Origin: Methanosaeta sp. PtaB.Bin018
GTDB taxonomy: Archaea > Halobacteriota > Methanosarcinia > Methanotrichales > Methanotrichaceae
Length of the DNA stretch: 64,000 bases
Assembly: GCA_002067755.1 (NCBI GenBank)
Contig: MVQH01000101.1
Coordinates: forward strand, 78,277-142,276
Direction: 5' to 3'
Shown here: piece by piece, positions 43,829 through 53,189 of the stretch
Layout of the letters: every line of letters starts with the position of its first letter
Position numbering within the stretch: the stretch's first letter is position 1
The notes under the pieces: generated by a model
Seen by the model: only the letters and a program-made list of their open reading frames with translations
Told to the model about the DNA's origin: nothing
Databases searched by the model: none
Made by a program: the position numbers and the translations under genes

Positions 43829-44881
43829 TTACATCCTTGGAGTCGTATATCCCGTGAAACCAACTGCATCGAACTGATATTCCCTTCCCATCTTCGAATA
43901 GAGGACTCCTTGCAGATCTGAGACCTGCTGGAATACCAGATAACTGGGAGCAGGTGCAGGATAATCAATCATCAGAGGAACTGTCTTTTGCACATTTGCC
44001 GTCATGTTCAGTAGAAAATCATTGTTCTCAGCCACTACCTCGTACCTTGATGGATAGGTTTCAGCAGTTTGTGGGTCGTTTGCGAACCTGGTCATATTCA
44101 GCCTCACCTGCTTGCCGGAAAATATGATTGTTCTGCCCTCGAATTTTATTCCTAAATACGATCTTTGCTGCTCTCCAAGGATGTCGCCTAAAGTCAGGCT
44201 GAAGCCTTCTTTGGGAATGGAGCATTGAGCCCAGGCGAACTGGGGATCATTCAGTGCCCAGCGGCCCCAACAGTGATCATGATATCCTGTGCCGTCCACT
44301 TTGAAAACGCTCTCGCCAAGAGTCAGGCTTCCTGAAACATTCGCTGAAGGCATATAGGCCAGCCACTTCATCCAGCCACCTTTAGTGTGGCCTACTTTCT
44401 CTTGAACTGGAATTGCAAACCAGGGGCTGACTGCTGGCTGATAGATCAAGTTCCAACTGATTGGGGTGCCGGATGTCTCGTCGCTTGCCCTTCCCCAAAC
44501 ATTCAAGCTGGATTCATCCTGAAGAGCAAAGCCGCTCTGATCGAGATCGAGGGTCGGAGAATTTCGGTCCCCGCCAAATCCGCGACTCTGACGCAGGCCG
44601 ATGACCGGTGGCTTGCCGTCTTCAAGAACTGCAGCCAGTACCTGCAGCTTTCCAGATCCCGTCAGGTTATCTGGATCGCAAAGAAGGTAGAAGACAAAGA
44701 ACTGAGAGTTGTTAGATATTGCATTGAAGTACCACCACTCATTGTAGAGATTATCGTCGATGCTGTTCCTCATGTAATGGTAAGCATCGTCCTTCATAGA
44801 TGCGTCGGCTGCAAGCCCTGTGCCAGATAAAAGTAATACAGACAATATCGCTATCGCATAATGATTGCAAATTTGCGTCAA
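43829..44881 (-). CDS. Secreted CrtC/AttH-like lipocalin-type protein
   Basis: 350 residues with a signal peptide ('AIAILSVLLLSGTGLAA'). The motifs 'NEWWYFNA' near the N-terminus and 'GTGYHDHCWGRWAL' in the middle are those of the hydroxyneurosporene synthase (CrtC)/AttH family, a double-lipocalin fold that includes hydratases acting on isoprenoids. In a methanogen without carotenoid genes nearby the substrate is unknown; a hydrophobic or isoprenoid ligand is likely. Its start overlaps the upstream LOG-like gene by 4 nt. Confidence 0.75.
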   Translation of the reverse strand: MTQICNHYAIAILSVLLLSGTGLAADASMKDDAYHYMRNSIDDNLYNEWWYFNAISNNSQFFVFYLLCDPDNLTGSGKLQVLAAVLEDGKPPVIGLRQSRGFGGDRNSPTLDLDQSGFALQDESSLNVWGRASDETSGTPISWNLIYQPAVSPWFAIPVQEKVGHTKGGWMKWLAYMPSANVSGSLTLGESVFKVDGTGYHDHCWGRWALNDPQFAWAQCSIPKEGFSLTLGDILGEQQRSYLGIKFEGRTIIFSGKQVRLNMTRFANDPQTAETYPSRYEVVAENNDFLLNMTANVQKTVPLMIDYPAPAPSYLVFQQVSDLQGVLYSKMGREYQFDAVGFTGYTTPRM

Positions 44882-45315
44882 ATCACTGCCCCCGCCAGCT
44901 TCACAGCATCCTCAGGCGTCTCTGCCCTGACAGTGCCCGGAACCTCCCAGCTTTGCAGGCTGATGACGCGCTTGCCCATCTTCAAAGCAAGTGCTATCTC
45001 GGACAGGGTTCCGTGCATCCCCGGCAGGGCTATCACAACATCGGCGCTTCTCACGATTATCACATTCCTGGCATGGTTCATGCCTGTTGCGATCGCTATG
45101 CCAACGCACCTGTTTGCCTCCTCCTTGTCTCCAGGCAGTATGCCGACGGATATACCTCCTGCATCTCTCGCTCCGCAGCAAGCGGCCTCCATCACACCAC
45201 CAAGGCCGCCGCAGAGGAGGACGTGACCCTGCTCTGCCAGAAGCCTTCCCAGCCGCCGGGCCATCTCATGCACCTCCAGGCTGCAATCGCCTCCGCCCAC
45301 AACTGCTATCTGCAT
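44878..45315 (-). CDS. LOG-like nucleotide-binding protein (TIGR00725 type)
   Basis: 145 residues from ATG 45315, with a GGAGG ribosome site 8 nt upstream; the longer ORF (to 45393) has no such site. Rossmann-fold 'IAVVGGGDCS', 'LLCGGLGGVMEAACCGARDAGG' (in two parts, lysine-decarboxylase-like GGLGG motif), and 'ALPGMHGTLSEIALAL' in place of the 'PGGxGTxxE' of cytokinin-type LOG enzymes. The catalytic Arg-Glu pair of LOG is only partly recognisable, so nucleotide binding is surer than hydrolysis. Co-translated with the secreted CrtC-like gene. Confidence 0.82.
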   Translation of the reverse strand: MQIAVVGGGDCSLEVHEMARRLGRLLAEQGHVLLCGGLGGVMEAACCGARDAGGISVGILPGDKEEANRCVGIAIATGMNHARNVIIVRSADVVIALPGMHGTLSEIALALKMGKRVISLQSWEVPGTVRAETPEDAVKLAGAVI

Positions 45316-45369
45316 CTCACTAATCCTCCATCGCAAGCTTTTCATACCCTCTTCAGGATATAATTGTTT

Positions 45370-48168
45370 GTGAACGCGTTCAGCCAGCTTCATCCCAGGA
45401 TACGCGAGATGCTTGCTTGCCAGTCCATCATCGAGCCGACGCTGCCACAGGAGCAGGCGATCCCTGCAATTTTAGCAGGCGAAAATGTGCTGCTCATTGC
45501 GCCCACAGGGACTGGCAAGACCGAAGCTGCAGTCCTTCCGATCTTTCATAAAATCCTGTGCAGAGATCATCAGGGCACGCAGGCTGTCTACATCACTCCC
45601 CTTCGTGCCCTTAACAGGGACATGCTGCGCAGGTTTCATGAGTGGGGCGAGAGGCTTCAAGTATCCGTTGCAGTTCGTCATGGTGACACGAGCCAGGCCG
45701 ACCGCAGAAAACAGTCGCTTCGTCCCCCGGAGCTCCTGATCACAACCCCCGAGACTCTGCAGGTTATGCTGACAGGAAAGCGGCTGCGCAAGAACCTGGC
45801 GAGCGTGGGTGTAGTGGTTGTGGATGAGATCCATGAGATGGCCGCATCCAAGCGCGGCTCACAACTGGCGGTGCTCCTGGAACGGCTGGCTGAGAACGCA
45901 GGAGAATTTCAGAGGATCGGCCTTTCCGCTACTGTTGGGTCTCCTGATGTCGTTGCGAGGCTATTGGTCGGAAATTTTCGCAGCTATAAGATCTTTCAGG
46001 CAGATGTAAAGAGAGCAAGCGATCTTAGAGTGGTGAGCCCCAAGCCTACAAGGGCGGACTATGCCATGGCAAGCACACTTGAATGCGATCCCAGCCTGGC
46101 TGCGCAAATTCGTTTCATCCGGGAGACCACTCGCTCCAGAAAGTGCCTGATATTCGTCAATACCAGGCAGGCGGCTGAGGTTTTAGGCTCCAGGTTCCGG
46201 CAGCTTGGCGAGCCCATAGGAGTTCATCACGGCAGCCTTTCAGCCGAGGCGCGGGTGGAGGCCGAGGAGGCATTCAAAGGCGGTGAGCTGCGCGGCCTCA
46301 TCTGCACATCCTCCATGGAGCTTGGCGTTGATATTGGCGATGTGGATCACGTAATTCAGTACAGCTCGCCTCGCGAGGTCTCGCGCCTGCTGCAGCGTGT
46401 GGGCCGAGCAGGACACAAGATCGGCCTGATCTCATCTGGGACCATCATCGCGACCTGCGCAGATGACGTGGCCGAGGCCTGTGCCATCGCCCGCAGGGCC
46501 ACTGCTTCACAGCTCGAGCCCATACAGGTTCACGAGAAGCCAATGGATGTCCTGGCCAACCAGATTGTGGGGCTGGAGATGGACTTTGGAGACATCAGCC
46601 TGGAGAAGGCATACCAGATCTTCAATCGATCCTATCCGTTTCGGGATCTGACGGTGGAGGAGCTGAAAGGAGTACTGGCTCAGGTTGAAGAGCACAGGCT
46701 GGCGAGGGTGCAAGATGGCATCCTGCAGAGGACCCGCAAAGCGCGGGAGTACTACATCGAGAACCTCTCGATGATCCCTGATGAGAAGAGGTACAACATC
46801 TACGATATCGTGGGCCGCAGATCCGTGGGCACCCTGGACGAGGCTTTCGTGGTGAGCTTTGCCCAGCCAGGCGCAACCTTCGTGACAAAGGGAGAGATCT
46901 GGGAGATCTCACAGGTCGAGGAGGATGAGATCAAGGTCGTCCCAATCCACCGCAGCGGCGAGATCCCGAGCTGGACAGGCGAGGAGATTCCAGTCCCCTT
47001 CGATGTGGCACAGGAGGTAGGCATGATCAGGCGGGAGATTCGCGAGGCTCTGGAGGCGGGCTGCAGCGATGAGCAAGCAGCCGAGCAGCTCCGTGAAAGA
47101 TACCCAGTGGACCAGGAGGCTTCAGCTGAGCTGGTTGCCCTGGTAAGAGCGCAGCTCGATCAGAACCTGCCCGTTCCCGATGAGTCTCACGTGGTGGTGG
47201 AGAGCGGGGGAGATGGGGTCATCATCAACTGCTGCTTCGGCCACAAGACAAACGACACAATAGGCCGCGCCCTCACCTCCATCCTCTCAGCCAGATTTGG
47301 GAGCAGCGTGGCAATGCAGATCGATCCCTATCGAATTGAGCTGACGCTGCCCAAAGCCCTCCTGGCCGAGGAGATAGCGAAATTGATTGAAGAGATGAAC
47401 CCAGAATACGTCGAGCCGATCCTCGAGATGACGCTGAAGAACACCACGCTATTGCGCTGGAAGATGGTTCACGTGGCCCGAAAGTTCGGAGCCTTATCGC
47501 GCGACGTGGACTACCAGAGGGTGAGCATGAACAAGCTCCTGGCGGTCTTCGAGGGCACCCCAATGTACCGCGAGACGCTGCGGGAGATCTACCACGACCG
47601 GCTGGACCTTCCGCGAGCTAGGGGCGTCCTGGAAAAGATCCGCGACCATTCGATAGAGGTCATCACAAGCAGCATCAGCCCCATTGGAAATTGCGGCAGG
47701 GGCGGGGGAAGGGACGTCACATCGCCTGAGAATGCCGACGCTGCAGTCATCGATCTCTTGAAGAATAGGATCATGAACGATCGGGTTTTGCTGTTTTGCG
47801 TTAACTGCAAGAGGTGGAAGTCCATGCGGGTCGTCGAGCGCCTGCCCGACAGGCCAGAGTGCCCGCTCTGCGGCTCTCGCATGGTGGCGGCCCTCAAGCC
47901 CTGGGAAGAGGAGGAGATAGATGTGGTCAAGAAGCCTGAGAAGAAGAAGACGGCAGAGGATCGGCGCAGGACGAAGAGGGTTTTTCGCAATGCAAACCTG
48001 GTCCTGAGCTATGGGAAGACGGCAGCCATCGCGCTTGCGAGCCGAGGCCTTGGACCAGAGAGAGCAGCGCGTGTTGTGGGCAAACTGCAGACCAATGAGC
48101 TGGAGTTTTACAGGGATATACTGAAGGCTGAACGTGAGTATGCCAGGACCAAGCGGTTCTGGGGATGA
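45370..48168 (+). CDS. Lhr-family superfamily 2 helicase
   Basis: Large DEAD/DEAH helicase, 932 residues from GTG 45370 (TTG 45364 is also in frame). Motifs: 'PQEQAIP', Walker A 'APTGTGKTEA', 'VYITPLRALNRD', Walker B 'VVVDEIHEMAASKRG', 'IGLSATVG', 'IFVNTRQAAEVL', 'CTSSMELGVDIG' and 'LQRVGRAGH'. These are followed by the winged-helix and Lhr-core domain. A four-Cys zinc finger ('CVNCKRW' and 'CPLCGSRM', near 820-850) at the C-terminus suggests the aLhr1 group. Role in DNA repair or RNA handling. Confidence 0.93.
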   Translation: MNAFSQLHPRIREMLACQSIIEPTLPQEQAIPAILAGENVLLIAPTGTGKTEAAVLPIFHKILCRDHQGTQAVYITPLRALNRDMLRRFHEWGERLQVSVAVRHGDTSQADRRKQSLRPPELLITTPETLQVMLTGKRLRKNLASVGVVVVDEIHEMAASKRGSQLAVLLERLAENAGEFQRIGLSATVGSPDVVARLLVGNFRSYKIFQADVKRASDLRVVSPKPTRADYAMASTLECDPSLAAQIRFIRETTRSRKCLIFVNTRQAAEVLGSRFRQLGEPIGVHHGSLSAEARVEAEEAFKGGELRGLICTSSMELGVDIGDVDHVIQYSSPREVSRLLQRVGRAGHKIGLISSGTIIATCADDVAEACAIARRATASQLEPIQVHEKPMDVLANQIVGLEMDFGDISLEKAYQIFNRSYPFRDLTVEELKGVLAQVEEHRLARVQDGILQRTRKAREYYIENLSMIPDEKRYNIYDIVGRRSVGTLDEAFVVSFAQPGATFVTKGEIWEISQVEEDEIKVVPIHRSGEIPSWTGEEIPVPFDVAQEVGMIRREIREALEAGCSDEQAAEQLRERYPVDQEASAELVALVRAQLDQNLPVPDESHVVVESGGDGVIINCCFGHKTNDTIGRALTSILSARFGSSVAMQIDPYRIELTLPKALLAEEIAKLIEEMNPEYVEPILEMTLKNTTLLRWKMVHVARKFGALSRDVDYQRVSMNKLLAVFEGTPMYRETLREIYHDRLDLPRARGVLEKIRDHSIEVITSSISPIGNCGRGGGRDVTSPENADAAVIDLLKNRIMNDRVLLFCVNCKRWKSMRVVERLPDRPECPLCGSRMVAALKPWEEEEIDVVKKPEKKKTAEDRRRTKRVFRNANLVLSYGKTAAIALASRGLGPERAARVVGKLQTNELEFYRDILKAEREYARTKRFWG

Positions 48169-48181
48169 TCGACGCCCAAGA

Positions 48182-49453
48182 TCATGCGTTTTGTCTTCTC
48201 TCGACCTCGTTGAAGTATACATAATAAAGGATCGCAGTTATCCCATAAAATACGCTCGTGATCAGGAACGGCATGGCGTTTTGCCCTCTGGCCATCAATA
48301 GCCCTCCTGCATATGTGCCGATCCCAACAAACGTGTAGCAGGCCATCCAAGTCAGGCTGTTCATGATGGTCCTCTGCTCATTGCTTACTATCTCCAGCTT
48401 AAAGCTGTTCAATATCGGGTTGGCCATGTTCATTAGCAGCCAGCGCATGACATAGCCCAATGCTGCGACCAGAACGCTCGACGTAAAGGTGAACATCAGA
48501 AGAAATGGTATGGATAAAACCTGCACTATGGAAGCCAGCTTGATTTTTCCCAACTTTTCTGTCAGCATGGGCACTAAAAAGTATCCGATCACCATGGTCA
48601 GTTGCGATGCTGAGAATATAATGCCTATCTGGCTTGTGTCCGCTCCCAGTATTGTGTCGAAGTATACGTTGAAATACGGAAGTGAGACGCCCCATCCGAT
48701 TCCATAAAGACAGAAAATAAATATCATCCGGCAAGCTGTCTTCGATTGGAATATGGATTTGTAGACCTTGAGATGGCTCATGTTCGCATTCTTTGGGTAG
48801 CTTTTCTCCTTTATGTACGACAGCGGCAGCAATGAGATGATCGTTGCGGCCAATGAGACGTACAACGTCAAACGATAGGACATGGCTCCCTCAGGCTCAA
48901 ACGATAGGATGTCAGCCAGCATGCCTGGTAGGAAGCCGCCAACCATATTCCCAGATAGTATCGAGACCGTATAGATAATGTAATACATTGAAAAAAGGTG
49001 CATTCTCTCATAAGCCGTGGAGTTCTCAACTAAAAAAGTCCCTCCAGTGACAAGGCTCAGCGCCAGAGCCACACCATATGCAATGCTTGAGATGGCCAAT
49101 AACTCCCGCGAAGTAGAATTATATAAAAAAATGAGAGAGAGTGTGTAAAGCACTGATGAGAGCAACAATGTGTTCTTCCTGCCCAAGCAATCGCATATTA
49201 GAGCAGCAGGTATTGCGAAGAGCCCAATAGATGCAGACGAGAGTGATAGTATAAGACCTAAAAAGTCCTCCCTGAATCCCAGACTTAAAATATACAGGTT
49301 AAAGATCACGCCATAAATTCCCTGGTTTAGCGTCGTCAGAAAAACGAATAGCAGATATTGTCTCGCATTATGACTAAAACTCTTCAGCCTGGCAAGATAG
49401 TCGCAAGAAGTCACGCTCAGGCGTCTATTGAAGAACATAATAATATTTCGCAT
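48182..49453 (-). CDS. MFS transporter
   Basis: 423 residues with about 12 hydrophobic segments. 'AALICDCLGRKNTLLLSSVLY' (in two parts) is the conserved loop after helix 2 of the major facilitator superfamily (D.lGRK). Helix 1 starts at 'FLTTLNQGIYGVIFNLYILS'. The second half repeats the layout ('VPMLTEKLGKIKLAS'). Substrate unknown. The first 25 residues are basic and may not all be translated; ATG 49438 is an alternative. It converges with the helicase gene. Confidence 0.87.
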   Translation of the reverse strand: MRNIIMFFNRRLSVTSCDYLARLKSFSHNARQYLLFVFLTTLNQGIYGVIFNLYILSLGFREDFLGLILSLSSASIGLFAIPAALICDCLGRKNTLLLSSVLYTLSLIFLYNSTSRELLAISSIAYGVALALSLVTGGTFLVENSTAYERMHLFSMYYIIYTVSILSGNMVGGFLPGMLADILSFEPEGAMSYRLTLYVSLAATIISLLPLSYIKEKSYPKNANMSHLKVYKSIFQSKTACRMIFIFCLYGIGWGVSLPYFNVYFDTILGADTSQIGIIFSASQLTMVIGYFLVPMLTEKLGKIKLASIVQVLSIPFLLMFTFTSSVLVAALGYVMRWLLMNMANPILNSFKLEIVSNEQRTIMNSLTWMACYTFVGIGTYAGGLLMARGQNAMPFLITSVFYGITAILYYVYFNEVERRQNA

Positions 49454-49511
49454 CTCGCATCGGCCCAGCCTCCCAGGGCCTCGAATTGGCCGGCGTATAA
49501 GTGACGGCCAT

Positions 49512-49973
49512 TCACGAGCACGGCAACCAATCTACGCTTATCTCTCCAGGCTGGCTGCCAGACCACAGCTCGATGAACTTCTCGATTGAGAACACGCCAG
49601 TCAGGTCCTCAACGCTACGACCGATGAGCGGATGACGACCATTGACGGTTGTGCTTGGTGCGACGGACTGCCATGCGATATGAGCTTTGCCGATGACCTG
49701 AGAGCTTATGCTGGCCTCCAGGACGCCGCCAGAGGCTGCGCGGTCTGGAGCGTCTCCGTATGATCTGGTGGTGACAAATGTGTTCCTGTTCAATCTATCG
49801 GCGTCGGTATACAGTTCGGTCATCGACGCTCCAGTTTCATAGTTTCTGACGAAAAGTGCATCCTCCTGGCCATCGTTATTCATAGCAGCGGTAAAGCCCA
49901 GGGGCATCTCTGCGAGCCCGAAGTGCACCATGGCCAAAATTATCATCGCAAGACAGATCTGCCTCGCCCTCAC
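49512..49973 (-). CDS. Secreted hypothetical protein
   Basis: 153 residues with a signal peptide ('ICLAMIILAMVHFGLA'). The mature part ('GFTAAMNNDGQEDALFVRN', 'TFVTTRSYGDAPDRAA', 'GKAHIAWQSV') looks like a soluble extracellular beta protein; 'HIAWQS' followed by 'GRHPLIGRSVEDLTGVFSIE' gives no family. Single gene between the MFS and TPR genes, each with its own upstream region. Confidence 0.6.
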   Translation of the reverse strand: MRARQICLAMIILAMVHFGLAEMPLGFTAAMNNDGQEDALFVRNYETGASMTELYTDADRLNRNTFVTTRSYGDAPDRAASGGVLEASISSQVIGKAHIAWQSVAPSTTVNGRHPLIGRSVEDLTGVFSIEKFIELWSGSQPGEISVDWLPCS

Positions 49974-50052
49974 TTTACAATCACCCCATTATCGGTGATC
50001 GTCGTACTTGCATTTTAAGTTGTTGCCCGCCAAAAAATTTATTCTGGGCATC

Positions 50053-50730
50053 TCATAATATGTGCGACATGGAGTGAACCGAGTTCTCGTCGGAGTTCCA
50101 GTTGATGTCCTGAAGCGCATACTCTCTGTTTTGCATTGCAACTTCGTAGGACGGGTTCAACTCAATGGCTTTATTGAAACACGTGACTGATTCCTCGTAT
50201 CTGCCCATATCTCGCAGGACAACTCCTTTGTTGTTCCAGCCCTTTGGGTCCTGAGGATTTATCTTGGTGATCTCTTCGAAACAAACGAGGGCTTCATCCA
50301 GCTTGCCTTCATTGGCCAGAGTCATGCCCATGGTCGTCAAGACATCACAAGACATTGGATCTATCTGCAAGGCCCTGTCAAGGATTGCAATGGCCTCAGC
50401 ATATCTCCCCAGACCCTGCGAGAGTGCTAGGGCTTTCAGGTTCAGGGTCTGGACGCTTGTGGAATTGATCTCAAGTGCTTTGTCAAAACAGGCGATCGCA
50501 TCCTCGAACCTTCCCAAATTAGCAAGGGCAGATCCTTTGTTATCCAACAATACGATGTTGCTGGGATCCAGTTCTAGCGCTCTGTCGTAGCTTGCTGCTG
50601 CTTCTTCGTAACTACCATTCATGAAGAGCTGATCCGCCAGGCCAGACCAGTACTCTGCTGTATAATCCGCCGACGCCAGCATAATGCATACAGATACAAG
50701 AGCCATGATAATTGTAATCGCAAGCTTCAT
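50053..50730 (-). CDS. Secreted TPR protein
   Basis: 225 residues: a signal peptide ('IIMALVSVCIMLASA') followed by five tetratricopeptide repeats (e.g. 'EEAAASYDRALELDPSN', 'EDAIACFDKALEINSTS', 'AEAIAILDRALQIDP', 'DEALVCFEEITKINPQD', 'EESVTCFNKAIELNPS'). TPR arrays bind peptide partners; export implies an extracellular scaffold. Expressed alone. Confidence 0.85.
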   Translation of the reverse strand: MKLAITIIMALVSVCIMLASADYTAEYWSGLADQLFMNGSYEEAAASYDRALELDPSNIVLLDNKGSALANLGRFEDAIACFDKALEINSTSVQTLNLKALALSQGLGRYAEAIAILDRALQIDPMSCDVLTTMGMTLANEGKLDEALVCFEEITKINPQDPKGWNNKGVVLRDMGRYEESVTCFNKAIELNPSYEVAMQNREYALQDINWNSDENSVHSMSHIL

Positions 50731-50826
50731 GGCCGCAAATCTTTTACCAAGGGGTAAATATTTCTACCCCTTGACCAATAACGAGAAACCAGTAAACTAT
50801 GAGTGAATAGTAGCAGGAAAATCTTT

Positions 50827-51075
50827 ATGATCATATCCATACCGCTGTCCTCCCTTCCGCTGCTTCTGGCAGCAGCCCTCATCGCTCTGGGCTTCATCTC
50901 ATATGTCTTTTCAGCAAGGGTGGGCGTGCTATGCATAGGTGCCGGGAGCGTTATAATGGGGGCAGTTGTCCTGACCCAGTTGCCCAAAGGCTTCGAGCTT
51001 CAAGGCATTGTGCTCTTTGGAATTACCGTTGTAGTGGGGTTATGGATGATGTTCGTGGCAGTAAAAAATGGCTGA
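50827..51075 (+). CDS. Small hypothetical membrane protein
   Basis: 82 residues from ATG 50827 (GTG 50803 is in frame but without a better ribosome site). Three hydrophobic segments of about 20 residues each ('SLPLLLAAALIALGFISYVF', 'GVLCIGAGSVIMGAVVL', 'GIVLFGITVVVGLWMMFVAV'), hence integral membrane. No family recognised. It faces the TPR gene divergently. Confidence 0.6.
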   Translation: MIISIPLSSLPLLLAAALIALGFISYVFSARVGVLCIGAGSVIMGAVVLTQLPKGFELQGIVLFGITVVVGLWMMFVAVKNG

Positions 51076-51333
51076 ATCATTTCTTGATATGGCGATAGCG
51101 TTGAAACTTTTTTACCAAGGCCGAGAGAATTGCTGCTATGAAAACCGCCTTTATGAACTTCTTTATGAATTTGAACATGGTCTCTTTCACCATAAGAATA
51201 CTAACCATCAACATATAATAACTTTGCCAAATCCAAATATTTTGTTGATATCGCTTTGCAGCCCTCTCCGGTGGGTTTATAAGACGGGCGTTCGAAATCC
51301 AGGATTGCAGATTCGTTTTGCAGATATGAGAAG

Positions 51334-52383
51334 GTGACGGAAATTACCGGTGCAGTTGAGCAGGGGAACGACGCAGAGCTAGCTCTTGATGGGAGCGATG
51401 CTGCGATCTCCATTCGCGGACTGACAAAAAGGTTCGGCAATATTACTGCAGTAAATCAGATAAGTCTGGATATAAAGAAAGGCGAGCTCTTCGGCCTCCT
51501 CGGAGCCAATGGAGCCGGCAAGAGCACCATCATCAAGATGCTTACCACCATGCTCACACCTACAGAAGGCGAAGCCAGGGTGTGGGGCCATGACGTGGTC
51601 AAAGAGAGAAACCTGGTACGATCCTCCATCGGTGTCGTCTTCCAGGACCCGGCTGTTGATGGCATGCTTACGGGCCGGGAGAACCTGGACTTTCACGGAA
51701 GGATGTACGGAATGGACGGCGAATTGCGAAAGAAAAGGATTGAAGAGGTCCTGGAACTGGTGGACCTTGTTGAAAAAGCCGATGAAAAATTGGAAGAATA
51801 TTCAGGAGGAATGCAGCGTCGGCTGGAGATCGCCCGGGGTTTGATGCACTATCCACATGTGCTATTCCTGGATGAGCCTACGCTTGGTTTGGATGCCCAG
51901 ACCAGGCGTTACATCTGGCAGTACATACGCAATATGAATGAAGAGAAGGGTGTCACCATAATCCTCACCACTCACTACATGGAGGAGGCAGACAGCCTAT
52001 GCGACCGCGTTGCCATCATCGATAACGGCAAGATCGTCGCCCTGGATACTCCCGAGAACCTCAAAGATGAGATAGGATCTGATACCATTAGCCTGGATGT
52101 TCAGAGCGGCGCCGAAGCGCTCATGCAATCTTTGAGGCCTATTTCCTGGATCAAGTCCATCATCGCCAACAATGGCACCATCGAACTGATGGTGGACCAT
52201 GCTCAGTCCAGGATTCCTGAGGTCATGCAGCAAGCCAACAGATGTTGTGCGAAAATAACATCGGTGGGACTTCACGAGCCCACTTTAGAGGACGTTTTTC
52301 TAAAGTACACAGGAAGGAAAATAAGAGAGACCGGCAGCCATGCCAACTCGATGGTGGCTAGGATGCACATGAGGCATGGATGA
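51334..52383 (+). CDS. ABC-2 type exporter ATP-binding protein (DrrA-like)
   Basis: 349 residues. Walker A 'GANGAGKST', Q-loop 'VVFQDPAVDGMLTGREN', signature 'YSGGMQRRLEIARG', Walker B 'VLFLDEPTLGLD', His switch 'LTTHYMEEAD'. The C-terminal 100 residues ('TISLDVQSGAEAL', 'PTLEDVFLKYTGRKI') are of the DrrA daunorubicin-exporter type. The GTG start follows a GAGAAGG. The permease gene overlaps its end by 4 nt. Substrate unknown; a paralogous pair lies at 61944-63696. Confidence 0.93.
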   Translation: MTEITGAVEQGNDAELALDGSDAAISIRGLTKRFGNITAVNQISLDIKKGELFGLLGANGAGKSTIIKMLTTMLTPTEGEARVWGHDVVKERNLVRSSIGVVFQDPAVDGMLTGRENLDFHGRMYGMDGELRKKRIEEVLELVDLVEKADEKLEEYSGGMQRRLEIARGLMHYPHVLFLDEPTLGLDAQTRRYIWQYIRNMNEEKGVTIILTTHYMEEADSLCDRVAIIDNGKIVALDTPENLKDEIGSDTISLDVQSGAEALMQSLRPISWIKSIIANNGTIELMVDHAQSRIPEVMQQANRCCAKITSVGLHEPTLEDVFLKYTGRKIRETGSHANSMVARMHMRHG

Positions 52384-53153
52384 TGAAACAGGATCTTTAT
52401 GCCATATACAGCATCTGGCTTCGGGAGATGCTGCGCTTCTTCCGGCTGAAGAGCCGCCTCTTCGGGTCAATTGCATCGCCCTTCTTCTTCCTGGCATTCC
52501 TAGGAGTCGGATTTGGCAATGGCGCAAGCCTTCCAGGGATCCCGAAAGGCTTAGCCTACGTCAGTTTTCTGACTCCAGGGATAATCGGCATGACTCTGCT
52601 CTTCTCAGCCACTTTCGCAGGCCTATCTGTCCTCTGGGATAGAGAGTTCGGATTCTTAAAAGAGATAATGGTGGCGCCGGTTAGCAGAATTGCCATAGTT
52701 CTGGGACGCACTGCTGGCGGCCTGACCACTGGCATCTTGCAGGCAGTGATAATACTAATATCAGGGATACTTCTGGGAATGGCGATGCCAAGCATTCAGG
52801 GGTTCTTGACGTCCCTGCTCTTCATGATCCTAATAGCTGCCACGTTCATCGGCCTCGGCCTCGCCTTTGCCTCGAAGATGGAGGACATGTCTGGCTTCAG
52901 CCTGATCATGAATTTCCTCATCTTCCCTCTGTTCTTCCTTTCAGGGGCCCTCTTTCCTCTGGATAGGTTTCCAGGAGTTGTGAAGGACCTGGCATATCTC
53001 AATCCCCTAACCTATGGCGTTGATGGCTTGAGATATAGCCTGATCGGCACGAGTGCATTTTCACCAGCGCTGGACCTCGCTGTCCTTGCGATCTATTGCA
53101 GTGCCACGCTGTTCCTTGGCGCATATCTCTTTGAGAACACTGAGGTGAAGTGA
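52380..53153 (+). CDS. ABC-2 type exporter permease
   Basis: 257 residues with six hydrophobic segments and the ABC-2 permease phrases 'DREFGFLKEIMVAPVSR', 'LGRTAGGLTTGILQAV', 'FPLFFLSGALFPLDR' and 'YLNPLTYGVDGLRYSLIG'. It pairs with the ATPase it overlaps to form a small-molecule or lipid exporter in the cytoplasmic membrane. The matching 'LKRLLVAPASRYATVIGRA' of the second system shows the two pairs are paralogues. Confidence 0.92.
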   Translation: MMKQDLYAIYSIWLREMLRFFRLKSRLFGSIASPFFFLAFLGVGFGNGASLPGIPKGLAYVSFLTPGIIGMTLLFSATFAGLSVLWDREFGFLKEIMVAPVSRIAIVLGRTAGGLTTGILQAVIILISGILLGMAMPSIQGFLTSLLFMILIAATFIGLGLAFASKMEDMSGFSLIMNFLIFPLFFLSGALFPLDRFPGVVKDLAYLNPLTYGVDGLRYSLIGTSAFSPALDLAVLAIYCSATLFLGAYLFENTEVK

Positions 53154-53189
53154 AGAGCCGAAAGAAAAAAAATGATGCCAGGAAAGTCA

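Noticed and set aside
51068..51337. 89-residue ORF before the first ABC ATPase
   Set aside because: Composition is non-protein-like, it lies over the promoter region, and it ends inside the start of the ATPase gene.
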